41,342 nucleotides of DNA. Origin: RUG11462 sp051877275. Its GTDB lineage: Bacteria; Bacillota; Clostridia; Oscillospirales; Acutalibacteraceae. The DNA is taken from assembly GCA_051877275.1 (NCBI GenBank), contig JBJEIS010000139.1, positions 1 to 41,342 on the forward strand. Direction: 5' to 3'. Shown here piece after piece: positions 32,678 to 41,326 of the stretch (positions are counted from its first letter, which is position 1; each line of letters starts with the position of its first letter). The position numbers and the translations under genes were made by a program. The notes under the pieces are model-generated. The model was not told where the DNA came from and made no database searches. It saw only the letters and a list, made by a program, of their open reading frames with translations.

Positions 32678-33459
32678 CGGTGATTAAGCAAGAGCTTAAG
32701 CTAAGCAGAATTTCGCTTACAGTTTGGACAGCGGCAATTGGTTTTCTTCTTGCAATCTGTGTCTTTATGTTTCCTGAAATGAAAGGCGAGATGAATGAAG
32801 TAGGCGATATGTTTGCGTCTATGGGTGGCTTTACCGAAGCTTTTGGAATGGATAAGGTAAGTTTCGGAACTTTGCTCGGCTTTTATTCTGTTGAGTGCGG
32901 AAATATTTTGGGGCTTGGCGGAGCCTTTTTTGCGGCGTTGTGTGCAGTTGGCGTGCTTGCAAAAGAAGAGAAAGAACACACAGCGGAATTTCTGCTCAGT
33001 CATCCTGTAAGCAGAGTGTGCATTATCACTGAAAAACTTGCTGCTGTTATGCTTCAAATTGTAATACTTAATGTTTTAGTATATATTATTGCGGTATGTT
33101 CTATCGCATTAATAGGTGAAACAGTTCCTTTTAAAGAAATAACGCTTTTGCATACTGCATATTTGCTTTTGCAGATTGAAATCGGCGGAATATGTTTCGG
33201 CGTATCGGCTTTTATTCGACGCGGAAGTCTTGGAATAGGACTTGGCATCGCAATAATTATGTATTTTTTAAATATAATTGTCAATATATCCGATAGTGCT
33301 GATTTTTTGAAATATATAACTCCTTTCGGTTATGCGGACGGCGCCCAAATCGTGGCTGATGTCAGCTTGAATACAGGATTGATTTTACTTGGTATGATTT
33401 ATTGCGTTATAGGTGTTTCAGCCGCATATATAAAATACACAAAAAAGGATATTGCTTAA
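32674..33459 (+). CDS. ABC-2-type exporter permease
   Basis: The 261-residue protein has about six membrane segments and an extracellular loop after the first (FPEMKGEMNEVGDMFASMGGFTEAFGM), as in ABC-2 permeases of the NatB/YhaP-like group. The motif KEEKEHTAEFLLSHPVSR is the cytoplasmic coupling helix common to the family. Its ATG overlaps the ATPase stop (ATGA), so the two form one exporter. Being last in the signalling cluster, it may export a toxic compound or envelope component under stress; this is inference. Confidence 0.88.
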   Translation: MTVIKQELKLSRISLTVWTAAIGFLLAICVFMFPEMKGEMNEVGDMFASMGGFTEAFGMDKVSFGTLLGFYSVECGNILGLGGAFFAALCAVGVLAKEEKEHTAEFLLSHPVSRVCIITEKLAAVMLQIVILNVLVYIIAVCSIALIGETVPFKEITLLHTAYLLLQIEIGGICFGVSAFIRRGSLGIGLGIAIIMYFLNIIVNISDSADFLKYITPFGYADGAQIVADVSLNTGLILLGMIYCVIGVSAAYIKYTKKDIA

Positions 33460-33489
33460 ATCTTGTTGTTGAAAATTTAATTCTAATTA

Positions 33490-33535
33490 ATAACCCCCGC
33501 TCTTGTATTTGTTAAAAAACAAGAGCGGGGGTTAT
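33490..33535. terminator. Bidirectional terminator
   Basis: A perfect 17-bp GC-rich stem (33490-33506 with 33519-33535, core AACCCCCGCTCTTGT) with a 12-nt loop lies between the exporter permease and the convergent rhodanese gene. Confidence 0.9.
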
Positions 33536-33543
33536 GGTTTGTA

Positions 33544-33942
33544 TTATTTTACTGTTTCGTAGGGCCAATCAATGATACCGCCGAATTCTTTTATATTTTT
33601 ATAGCCTAATTTGACCAGCTTTTCGGCGGCGTTTTTGCTTCGTCTTCCGCTTCGGCAATAAACTAAAATGAGTTGATTTTTATCGGTTAGCATTGATGTT
33701 GCTTTAGTTTCTATTTCATAATCGGGAATCAGAACTGCATTAGGAATATGCCCTTGTGCAAATTCTTCCTCGGTGCGAACATCAAGAATGATATAATCAC
33801 TTTGTGTGTCCATGATTTCTTTTGCTTCATTTGCTGTAATATTCATATAACTTTCTTCCTTTGTTTGTTCAACATTTTTTTGGCATGCTGAAAGGCTTGC
33901 AACAATCAGCAATACCAGAGTTAATTTCAAAATTCTTGTCAT
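33544..33942 (-). CDS. Rhodanese-domain lipoprotein
   Basis: The 132-residue protein has a lipoprotein signal peptide (lipobox LSAC, Cys about 20) and one rhodanese domain (about 36-130). It shows ILDVRTEEEFAQGHIPNAVLIP and the active-site loop VYCRSGRRS, whose Cys would carry persulfide. Single-domain extracytoplasmic rhodaneses act in sulfur transfer or thiosulfate/cyanide detoxification; the exact role is unknown. The start codon, a -10 TATAAT (33970-33975) and the convergent terminator make it a single-gene unit. Confidence 0.92.
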   Translation of the reverse strand: MTRILKLTLVLLIVASLSACQKNVEQTKEESYMNITANEAKEIMDTQSDYIILDVRTEEEFAQGHIPNAVLIPDYEIETKATSMLTDKNQLILVYCRSGRRSKNAAEKLVKLGYKNIKEFGGIIDWPYETVK

Positions 33943-33969
33943 ACGGTATTTCCTCTATGCTTTTTTATT

Positions 33970-33998
33970 ATTATAACACTTACAACAATTTTAAGCAA
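33970..33998 (-). promoter_or_regulatory. Extended -10 promoter of the rhodanese gene
   Basis: On the minus strand a perfect TATAAT (33970-33975) with an upstream TG and a weak -35 TTGCTT (33993-33998, 17-bp spacer) lies about 28 bp before the ATG. Confidence 0.55.
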
Positions 33999-34102
33999 TA
34001 AAGTATGGTTTATTTTTATATGTTTTTATTTTGTGCTAGGTGAAAAATGCATTGAATTTTAAATAAATTATGACTTTTTTTATGTTATTTCAATAAAAAC
34101 TA

Positions 34103-34131
34103 TTGAAAAACCAACCAGATATTGCTATAAT
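34103..34131 (+). promoter_or_regulatory. Promoter of the large GH5 gene
   Basis: TTGAAA (34103-34108), a 17-bp spacer and TATAAT (34126-34131) with an extended -10 TGC lie about 36 bp upstream of the chosen ATG. Confidence 0.72.
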
Positions 34132-34166
34132 AATAGTTAATGAGAAAATATGATAGGAGTATGAAG

Positions 34167-37100
34167 ATGAAAAAAACTATATCAATTATTTTAAGTTTAA
34201 GTATACTTATTTCAATTATTTCTGTTGCTTTTGGATTAAGTGTATCAGCAAGCGGTGATGTTTTAACGGACGAGCAGCTTGAAGCAAAAAATTTACCTGT
34301 GCCGAAAGATTATGTGGTATCGCAAATTTATACATTTGACGATAGCGGTTCTTCAGATGACGGATGTTATTATGATAAGGCATCAAGCAAAGTGATTACA
34401 GCATCAAATGACTCATATACCAACTTTTTACCTGAAGGTGTTAGGCTTGACGGCGCAGGCTTTATGTTTTGGTATAAGACTGAAAGCGGCGGAACATTAA
34501 GAATAAGAGACAGTAAAAATGCTCTTATATTAGAGGCAACTTTACCTGCTTGTACCGAGGGCAAGTGGGTAAAATATTGGTATTACGGCAAAAACTGGGA
34601 AAACATCTCTCCGAAAACAGATGCTAAAAAAGATATCAGTGAAGAGGTAAGCGACCAAACTAATACTTTTAAATTTACTTTCCATAACTGGTCGTCAACA
34701 GAGCCTGCATATTTTGATGAATTTTATACTTTTACCCCTCAAATTACTCCTGCTGACACTTATGATAATGATAAGCAGGCTTATAAATTCTCAGTTGCAA
34801 GAATGAGCGAGCAGACCAATACCGTGGCGGAATACAGCGATGACGGTTCTGTTGAGCTTACTTCAACTTACGGTGAAACAACTAATTCTTCACCAGTTAA
34901 TATTACTTATAAGGCAGACAGCGAGCAGTTTAAAAAAGCTGTTGATATTGCAAAACAGGGCTCAGGATATCTGCAGATTAAGGTTGATAATATAAGCTCT
35001 CTTAACAGTTCAGACAATGACGCTTATACAAATATTATTATTAATTTTAACGGAATAGATAAAAAAATCAGTAAGTACAGCTACGGCAGTAATACTTCTG
35101 ATACATACTTATTAAAAGTTGATGATCTTGATACCCCTGAGGCTATTACTACCATCAATGTTTTGATAAAGGGAAGTAATATTAAAAATGTTGATTTTAG
35201 GTTCTCGCCGATTACTGTATTTGAATATAACAGCGACGAGATAATTTTAGAGGCTGAGGATTTGAATCCAAAGCACAAAAAATCAGACGGAACAATTGAA
35301 GACGCAATTGTATATGTTGAGGATGACCAAAACTTAACTTATGTTCATGGAGAAACAAGGGATTCATGGGTTTCATTTGACTTGCCTGAGCTTGAAGTCG
35401 GCGAATATGAGGTTTATGCAAATTGTAGTGCTGTTGCGAATTCTTCGGCAACAGCTAATGTTTCAATTAATAATTTAAGACAGTTGGTTGATGTTTCTTT
35501 TGCAGACGCTACATATACTTCAAAAAGACACAATATAAATGTTCCAATCGGAAATTTGAAAATTACAAAGAATTTTTCAGATGGCGCTTCTGTTTTAAAA
35601 TTGTCTTCAAGACAGAATAGTTATTTAGACAATATTTATATTAACTATTTCTCATTTAAAAAGACAGATACCGTTGTAGCGGCAGAGCCTTCTTCAAATT
35701 TCGTTATAAAATCTTATCCTGAAAAAGAAAACTATGAGATTAAAACAATTATCAATACATTTGATGATTATATTTGCGGTACTGATATAAGATATTATAA
35801 AGATACAGAGATTGCCGGATATGTCGGCGATGATAATGCTTACAACCTTAATTCAAGAGGTACAATGGGTTGGGGCGGTGACAGTAACTATATCACTTCT
35901 GTATCCGGCGGACTTGACGGTGACGCTTTAAGATTTTGGCTTAAGAGCACATCAAGAACTGAATTAAGATTTTCCGGTTCGGGAGTAAACAGAATAAGTT
36001 ATTATATACCGGCATCACCAAGCGGAAGTTGGATAGTTATTGATTATACTGAACTCAAATCCGACGGAGATATGAGTGCATATAATTCAATAAGCTTAAA
36101 AGAAGGCGGCACAAGCTATATTGATGAAATTCATACCATACAAAAGAAAATCGGTAATATTACTTATACCGAAAACAGTGACGGTACCGCAAGCGTAGGA
36201 GGCTACGAGCTTCGTATTGAAGAAGTTGTAGTTGATTCGCAGTATAATAATAAGCCTGTAACATCAATTAAAGCAGGTGCTTTGGCAAATACCCTTAATT
36301 TGAAATCGGTTGTTTTGGCTGATTCTGTTACAACAATCGAAGAAGGCGCTTTCGAAAATGACAGAAACCTTAAAACAATTGAATTCGGCAGTGGTTTGAC
36401 TACTATCGGAGCTAATGCTTTTAAAAATTGCACATCTTTGGGTGAAGTTGAGTTTTCATCTAATGTTACAAGCATTGATGATACTGCTTTTGAAGGCTGC
36501 ACAAATTTGATTATGAGTGTTCCTGATAATTCTTATGCTAAAGAATATGCAATAAGAAATAATATAAATTATCGTTGCAGCAATGGTGTGTTTGATTATT
36601 ATAGAATCGGCGATGAGATTCATATTAATAAATATTTAGGAACTGATAATAATGTTACTGTTCCTGAAACAATAGATGATTGTCCGGTTACAACTATTTT
36701 ATCAGGCGCGTTTAAAGATAATACCGATGTTACAAGCGTAACTACCACAACTATTAAAAAAGTTGAAAGCGAAGCTTTTAGCGGCTGTACCGCTTTAAAA
36801 ACAGTTGATATTTCAGGTGTTGAAGAGCTTGGCAGCGAGGCTTTCAGCGGTTGTACCGCTTTAACTGAAATTAATTTAGGCGAAAGCATTACAACTATCG
36901 GTGAAAAAGCTTTTTGTGATGTTACTGCATTGCCGAAAATTAAATTGCCTGAGTCTCTTACAAGCATTGCTTCAAATGCTTTTGAAAACTGTCTTGATAC
37001 TGTAATTGCAGATGTGGTCAGAGATTCATATGCATATACTTTTGTTAATTCAAAAGGCACTGCAATGACTCAGATACCTGATACTGAGTCTGAATTCAAG

Positions 37101-39911
37101 TATTCATTATACAAATATGAAGCAACCATTATCGGTTACACAGGTACCGCAACTAAAATTAATATTCCTGATACTATTGACGGATATACAGTAGTTGCAA
37201 TAGGCGAGGGCGCATTTAAAAATAATACTTCGCTTACATATGTAAAATTCTCAGATAAATGTAAAACTATTAATAAAGAAGCTTTCAGCGGTTGTACTGC
37301 TTTAAAAGATTTTGATATTAACAATGTTATTACCATTAAAGAATTAGCATTCAGTAATTGCACTTCGCTGAGCGATATTACTCTTACGAATATTGTTAAA
37401 TATGAGAGCAATGCATTCAGCGGCTGTAAGATTAATATAACAATCAAGGAAACCCAGTTTGCGCGTACAGCTCTTGAGCTTACTAACAGCTGGCATGCAG
37501 GAATTAATTTAGGTAATAGATTTGACTGGTCGCTTGACAGATCAAATCCTGTTTATGTACCTAAAGAAAGCAGAACATATAAAATTCCTACTGTTATTAC
37601 AAAGCAGAGGATTGATTTTCTTGCTGACAGCGGATTTGATGTTATCAGATTCCCTATAACATGGCTGGGCTATACAGATGACAGCAATAATTATAAGATA
37701 GATGATGAATACTTACAGGCGGTTAAAGAAATTGTTGATTATGCGATCGCCGATGATTTGTATATAATTATAAATGTTCATCACGATACATTGTATTGGC
37801 TGAATTTAAGTAATTACAGTGAAGAAACTTGTAGAAAATTTGAACGTATTTGGGAACAGATTTCTGATTATTTCAAAGATTATGACGAGCATTTGATTTT
37901 CGAATCAATGAATGAAGAGCGTTATAATGAGAGCTGGGACGGAAACGAAAAAGATCTCAATTTACACCAAAAGTTCAATGATTTACAAAAACGTTTTTAT
38001 AATGTTGTAAGAAATTCAGGCGGCAATAACGCTATGCGTTATCTTATGTTTGAAACTTATGCGGCACAGGCAAAAGCAGGCCACTGCCAATCTGTGTGGG
38101 TTCCGAGTGTTGATGAAGACAGCCATATTATGATGTCTGTTCACCATTATGACGGTCGTGCGGGTGCCGGTTATAATAATACTCAGTACAGCTACGGTCA
38201 AAAATACTTTGTCGATTACGGAATTCCTTATGTTATCGGCGAAACAGGATCTCAGCGCGTTAATCTCTATGATACAAATCATCCTGTATCAGAAGATACT
38301 TATAATTGGCAGAGTGATTTTCTTGTAGAATGGACTAACGGCGTACTTGAGGCAGCTGAAAATTACGGCCATAAAATTATATTCTGGGAAGACGGCGGTT
38401 CTTTCGGAATGATAAATCATAATGAATTAAAATGGGATTTTCCTGCTGAAGTTGATGCAATAATGGAAAAGGTTTATCCTAAAGAGGATTATTCTGTTAC
38501 TGTTGACGGCGTTATTATTGATTCATCAAGCGGAAGCGTAACTTTGCCGGAAAATACGGATGTTGAGTTTGTAGCTTACTCCGACGGTAAGAAGTTATAT
38601 AAATCAGGAGAAACCGTATCCTTAACCGAAAATCTGACTCTATTTTCTGTTAAAGTGGATTTGAGTAATAGGGAATATACAGGCTTGGAAATTACTACAA
38701 CATTGTCTTCAGAGATTTCATCTGATAGTTTCATACTTGAATATACCAATAATACTAATGTTGGTACTGCTACTGTGAAGATAGCTACAAAAGAAGATCC
38801 TGCTAATGAAATTTCGAAGACGTTTCAAATTGTCAAAACATCTTTTTCAGAGGAAAATTTCCAAACCATTGATACAGCTGATAAAATTTATACAGGTAAA
38901 GAAATTAAACCTGAAGTAATTTCAACTGAATTAGATGCTGACAGCTATGAAGTTTCTTATAAAGATAATATCAATGCAGGAACTGCTACCATTATAATTA
39001 CAGGTAAAGGTAACTATGAAGGCAATATAATTACAAAGACCTTTAAGATTGTTCCGAAGGCTATTTCCGAAACTGATTTTTCGGTAAATACTGCGGATAA
39101 GACATATACAGGCAGCGCAGTTAAAACTACTATTTCTTCTGTATTGACTAAAGATGTTGATTATGAAGTAGTATATACCGATAATATTGAGGTAGGTACA
39201 GCAACCGTAACAATTAGCGGCAAGGGCAATTATCAGGGTACAATAATAAAGAAATTTAACATTGTACCAAAAGCTACAATTACTATTACTGAAGCTGATT
39301 TTAGAGTAAATACCGATGATAAGACATATACAGGTAGTGAGATTATAACTACAATATCTTCATCACTTACCAAAAATGTTGATTATGAAGTAGTGTATAC
39401 GAATAATATTGAGGTAGGCACAGCAACCGTAACAATTAGCGGCAAGGGTAATTATACAGGAACGATAATAAAAACATTTAGAATTGTTTCAAATTTAGTT
39501 CCGCCGGTTATTATTCCGGATAATCCTCAAAACAATACATCAGATAATGCTAATAATAAATTGTCAGATGCATCAAAATTACCTGTAATAATTCAATTGC
39601 CTAATGTAGCTAAGGTTAAAAAAGTATCTGCTAAAACAGGTACGAAAAAGCTGACTGTTAAATGGAAAAAAGTATCAGGTGCTGATGGCTATAAAATTCA
39701 GGTTTCTTTGAATAAAAGCTTTAAGAAATCAACAAAAACCATTTATGTAAAAGGCAGTAAAAAAATAAAAACGGTTATTAAAAAACTTAAAGCGAATAAA
39801 AAGTATTTTGTAAGAATAGCTGCATATAAGAATTATAAAAATGATTTAGGAAAAGTCACAAAAGCAGTTGGTAAATATACAAAATTCAAAAAAGCTGTAA
39901 AAACTAAATAA
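34167..39911 (+). CDS. Large multidomain secreted GH5 glycanase with LRR, CBM-like, Ig-like and Fn3-like domains
   Basis: The 1914-residue protein has a signal peptide (about 1-30). Two related jelly-roll-like modules (about 50-190 and 525-655, each with LDG...FW-K...LR and ending YxDExxT) flank a CBM6/35-like module (about 350-500, EIILEAEDL, VGEYEVYANC). A BspA-like leucine-rich region follows (about 660-1094, repeated AFxxCTxL). The GH5 catalytic domain (about 1095-1440) has NVHHDTLYW, acid/base Glu1250 in FESMNEERY and nucleophile Glu1359 in VIGETGSQ. Then come four Ig-like repeats (about 1498-1775, K-YTG...GTATVTI-GKGNY) and a Lys-rich Fn3-like domain. The motifs fit GH5_4-type endoglucanase/xyloglucanase. 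No LPXTG, SLH or dockerin is seen. The ATG at 34167 has TAGGAG seven bases upstream. Confidence 0.9.
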   Translation: MKKTISIILSLSILISIISVAFGLSVSASGDVLTDEQLEAKNLPVPKDYVVSQIYTFDDSGSSDDGCYYDKASSKVITASNDSYTNFLPEGVRLDGAGFMFWYKTESGGTLRIRDSKNALILEATLPACTEGKWVKYWYYGKNWENISPKTDAKKDISEEVSDQTNTFKFTFHNWSSTEPAYFDEFYTFTPQITPADTYDNDKQAYKFSVARMSEQTNTVAEYSDDGSVELTSTYGETTNSSPVNITYKADSEQFKKAVDIAKQGSGYLQIKVDNISSLNSSDNDAYTNIIINFNGIDKKISKYSYGSNTSDTYLLKVDDLDTPEAITTINVLIKGSNIKNVDFRFSPITVFEYNSDEIILEAEDLNPKHKKSDGTIEDAIVYVEDDQNLTYVHGETRDSWVSFDLPELEVGEYEVYANCSAVANSSATANVSINNLRQLVDVSFADATYTSKRHNINVPIGNLKITKNFSDGASVLKLSSRQNSYLDNIYINYFSFKKTDTVVAAEPSSNFVIKSYPEKENYEIKTIINTFDDYICGTDIRYYKDTEIAGYVGDDNAYNLNSRGTMGWGGDSNYITSVSGGLDGDALRFWLKSTSRTELRFSGSGVNRISYYIPASPSGSWIVIDYTELKSDGDMSAYNSISLKEGGTSYIDEIHTIQKKIGNITYTENSDGTASVGGYELRIEEVVVDSQYNNKPVTSIKAGALANTLNLKSVVLADSVTTIEEGAFENDRNLKTIEFGSGLTTIGANAFKNCTSLGEVEFSSNVTSIDDTAFEGCTNLIMSVPDNSYAKEYAIRNNINYRCSNGVFDYYRIGDEIHINKYLGTDNNVTVPETIDDCPVTTILSGAFKDNTDVTSVTTTTIKKVESEAFSGCTALKTVDISGVEELGSEAFSGCTALTEINLGESITTIGEKAFCDVTALPKIKLPESLTSIASNAFENCLDTVIADVVRDSYAYTFVNSKGTAMTQIPDTESEFKYSLYKYEATIIGYTGTATKINIPDTIDGYTVVAIGEGAFKNNTSLTYVKFSDKCKTINKEAFSGCTALKDFDINNVITIKELAFSNCTSLSDITLTNIVKYESNAFSGCKINITIKETQFARTALELTNSWHAGINLGNRFDWSLDRSNPVYVPKESRTYKIPTVITKQRIDFLADSGFDVIRFPITWLGYTDDSNNYKIDDEYLQAVKEIVDYAIADDLYIIINVHHDTLYWLNLSNYSEETCRKFERIWEQISDYFKDYDEHLIFESMNEERYNESWDGNEKDLNLHQKFNDLQKRFYNVVRNSGGNNAMRYLMFETYAAQAKAGHCQSVWVPSVDEDSHIMMSVHHYDGRAGAGYNNTQYSYGQKYFVDYGIPYVIGETGSQRVNLYDTNHPVSEDTYNWQSDFLVEWTNGVLEAAENYGHKIIFWEDGGSFGMINHNELKWDFPAEVDAIMEKVYPKEDYSVTVDGVIIDSSSGSVTLPENTDVEFVAYSDGKKLYKSGETVSLTENLTLFSVKVDLSNREYTGLEITTTLSSEISSDSFILEYTNNTNVGTATVKIATKEDPANEISKTFQIVKTSFSEENFQTIDTADKIYTGKEIKPEVISTELDADSYEVSYKDNINAGTATIIITGKGNYEGNIITKTFKIVPKAISETDFSVNTADKTYTGSAVKTTISSVLTKDVDYEVVYTDNIEVGTATVTISGKGNYQGTIIKKFNIVPKATITITEADFRVNTDDKTYTGSEIITTISSSLTKNVDYEVVYTNNIEVGTATVTISGKGNYTGTIIKTFRIVSNLVPPVIIPDNPQNNTSDNANNKLSDASKLPVIIQLPNVAKVKKVSAKTGTKKLTVKWKKVSGADGYKIQVSLNKSFKKSTKTIYVKGSKKIKTVIKKLKANKKYFVRIAAYKNYKNDLGKVTKAVGKYTKFKKAVKTK
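38658..39490 (+). repeat. Four Ig-like repeats within the large GH5 gene
   Basis: Four in-frame units of about 60-70 codons begin near 38658, 38869, 39091 and 39312, each reading roughly YTG...DYEVxYxDN...GTATVTIxGKGNY.GTIxKxFxIV. Units 3 and 4 are nearly identical at DNA level over about 100 bp (from VDYEVVYT to ISGKGNY), so this is a recent duplication. They probably act as spacers or cell-wall/polysaccharide binding modules. Confidence 0.85.
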
Positions 39912-39956
39912 TAAAACAAATCACCGCATTTTTAAAAATGCGGTGATTTGTTTTAT
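39911..39956 (+). terminator. Terminator of the large GH5 gene
   Basis: A perfect inverted repeat (39911-39933 with 39934-39956; core AAATCACCGCATTTTT) folds with a small A/T loop and ends in TTTTAT. It starts at the stop codon and could also end the convergent minus-strand gene. Confidence 0.88.
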
Positions 39957-39974
39957 ATAATAGATTATGAAAAA

Positions 39975-40286
39975 TTAAGCAATTTGTTTATCAAGCTTGA
40001 TATTACGGAAATAAAGCGCTATATCAATGGAAATTTCAATAAAGTTTAAAATATAGAAAAAGAAACCAAGATAAAAAATAAATCCGCTGCAATCCATAAC
40101 AGCTATTTGAATGATTTTTCTGATAATTCCAAATGCGTAGCCGATAATAAGAAATACTTCAAAGAAAAGACTTTTACCTTTTGCAGTGCGAGAAATAAGT
40201 GATTTTCTGATTGAAATCGGCCATGAAAGACCAAAACAAAATATTGTAAATGCTTCAAATAATTCTGCCATTAGAGTAAGATTCAT
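39975..40286 (-). CDS. Small PQ-loop/SemiSWEET-like membrane protein
   Basis: The 103-residue protein has three hydrophobic segments (about 8-24, 42-60 and 70-92). GLSWPISIRKSLISRTAKGKSLFFE resembles the PQ-loop motif of SemiSWEET-type transporters (WP...S...GKS), and GYAFGIIRKI follows. Single triple-helix bundles of this kind dimerise to carry sugars or related solutes; the substrate is not known here. The ATG follows AAAGGAGATTAACTT. It is divergent from the LysR gene, whose product may control it. Confidence 0.68.
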   Translation of the reverse strand: MNLTLMAELFEAFTIFCFGLSWPISIRKSLISRTAKGKSLFFEVFLIIGYAFGIIRKIIQIAVMDCSGFIFYLGFFFYILNFIEISIDIALYFRNIKLDKQIA

Positions 40287-40319
40287 AAGTTAATCTCCTT
40301 TATAAATTATCATTTTTTC

Positions 40320-40349
40320 TTGACTTATTAACTCTATTAATAGTATAAT
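40320..40349 (+). promoter_or_regulatory. Promoter of the LysR gene
   Basis: TTGACT (40320-40325), an 18-bp spacer and TATAAT (40344-40349) lie about 75 bp upstream of the LysR ATG. The spacer contains the palindrome CTATTAATAG (40334-40343). Confidence 0.65.
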
Positions 40350-40392
40350 AGGTTTGCGGTTATATGTAAAATGTATAATTTATATCTTTGAT

Positions 40393-40407
40393 ATATCAAT
40401 TTGATAT
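40393..40407. promoter_or_regulatory. 15-bp palindrome in the LysR leader, candidate operator
   Basis: ATATCAA-T-TTGATAT is a perfect palindrome with a central T, located just upstream of the RBS of the LysR gene and downstream of its promoter. T-N11-A-type dyads are typical LysR sites, so autorepression is plausible but unproven. Confidence 0.4.
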
Positions 40408-40423
40408 TAATAGGAGAAATATT

Positions 40424-41326
40424 ATGTCTGTAAGTTACGAATACTATAAAGTTTTTTATTATGTTGCAAAATACGGCAGTTTTACTCATGCGGCCGAAGT
40501 ACTTTACAGTAATCAGCCGAATCTGACGCGTACCATTAGAAATCTTGAGAGCGAGCTTGGCTGCACATTATTTATACGCTCAAATAAAGGGGTAAAACTT
40601 ACTGCCGACGGCGAAAAGCTGTATTCGCATATTTCTATTGCATTTGAGCATATACAAGCAGGCGAAGAAGAAATTTCACTTAAAAAAAGTTTGCAGAGAG
40701 GCATTGTTTCAATCGGAGCCAGTGAAATAGCTTTGCGTTGCTTTTTACTTCCGATTTTAAACCGTTATCGACAAAAATATCCCGGAGTACGAATTAAAAT
40801 ATGTAATGTTTCGACTCCGCAAGCGGTATCTATACTTAAAAACGGTCTTGTGGATTTGGCAGTAGTTACAACCCCGATGGATACAGAGCCTGAAATCAGG
40901 GAGAAAAAGCTGAAAACTTTTCGTGAAGTTGCGGTTTGCGGAGATACTTTTCACCATGCTTTTGAAGATTTAGAAGAATTGTCTTTACGACAGCTGACAA
41001 ATTATCCGATAATATCTTTGGGCGATACAACTTCGACATATACATTTTATTTCCGGTTGTTTATTAAGCATGGTTACAATTTTTCGCCTGATATTGAAGC
41101 GGCAACTGCCGATCAGATAATTCCGTTGGTAAAACATAATCTCGGTATCGGATTTGTACCTGAGGAGTTTTTGCAAAGCGAAACACAGGCAGGCGGTATA
41201 TATCCTATTTTATTAAAAGAGCCGATTCCGGAACGCGGAATCAGCCTTGTTACTAAAAGAGGATATTCATTACCTCTTCCTGCAAAAGAGCTTCATCGTA
41301 TGATTCTTGCTGAGTGCGAGAAATAA
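40424..41326 (+). CDS. LysR-family transcriptional regulator
   Basis: The 300-residue regulator has an N-terminal winged HTH (about 1-62): YYKVFYYVAKYGSFTHAAEVLYSNQPNLTRTIRNLE, then LGCTLFIRSNKGVKLTADG. A linker helix and a periplasmic-binding-like effector domain (about 90-295) follow. The start is the ATG at 40424 with TAGGAGAAATATT upstream; an earlier in-frame ATG at 40388 lies before the palindrome and lacks an RBS. It is divergent from the PQ-loop-like gene. The ligand is unknown. The window ends 16 bases after its stop. Confidence 0.92.
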   Translation: MSVSYEYYKVFYYVAKYGSFTHAAEVLYSNQPNLTRTIRNLESELGCTLFIRSNKGVKLTADGEKLYSHISIAFEHIQAGEEEISLKKSLQRGIVSIGASEIALRCFLLPILNRYRQKYPGVRIKICNVSTPQAVSILKNGLVDLAVVTTPMDTEPEIREKKLKTFREVAVCGDTFHHAFEDLEELSLRQLTNYPIISLGDTTSTYTFYFRLFIKHGYNFSPDIEAATADQIIPLVKHNLGIGFVPEEFLQSETQAGGIYPILLKEPIPERGISLVTKRGYSLPLPAKELHRMILAECEK

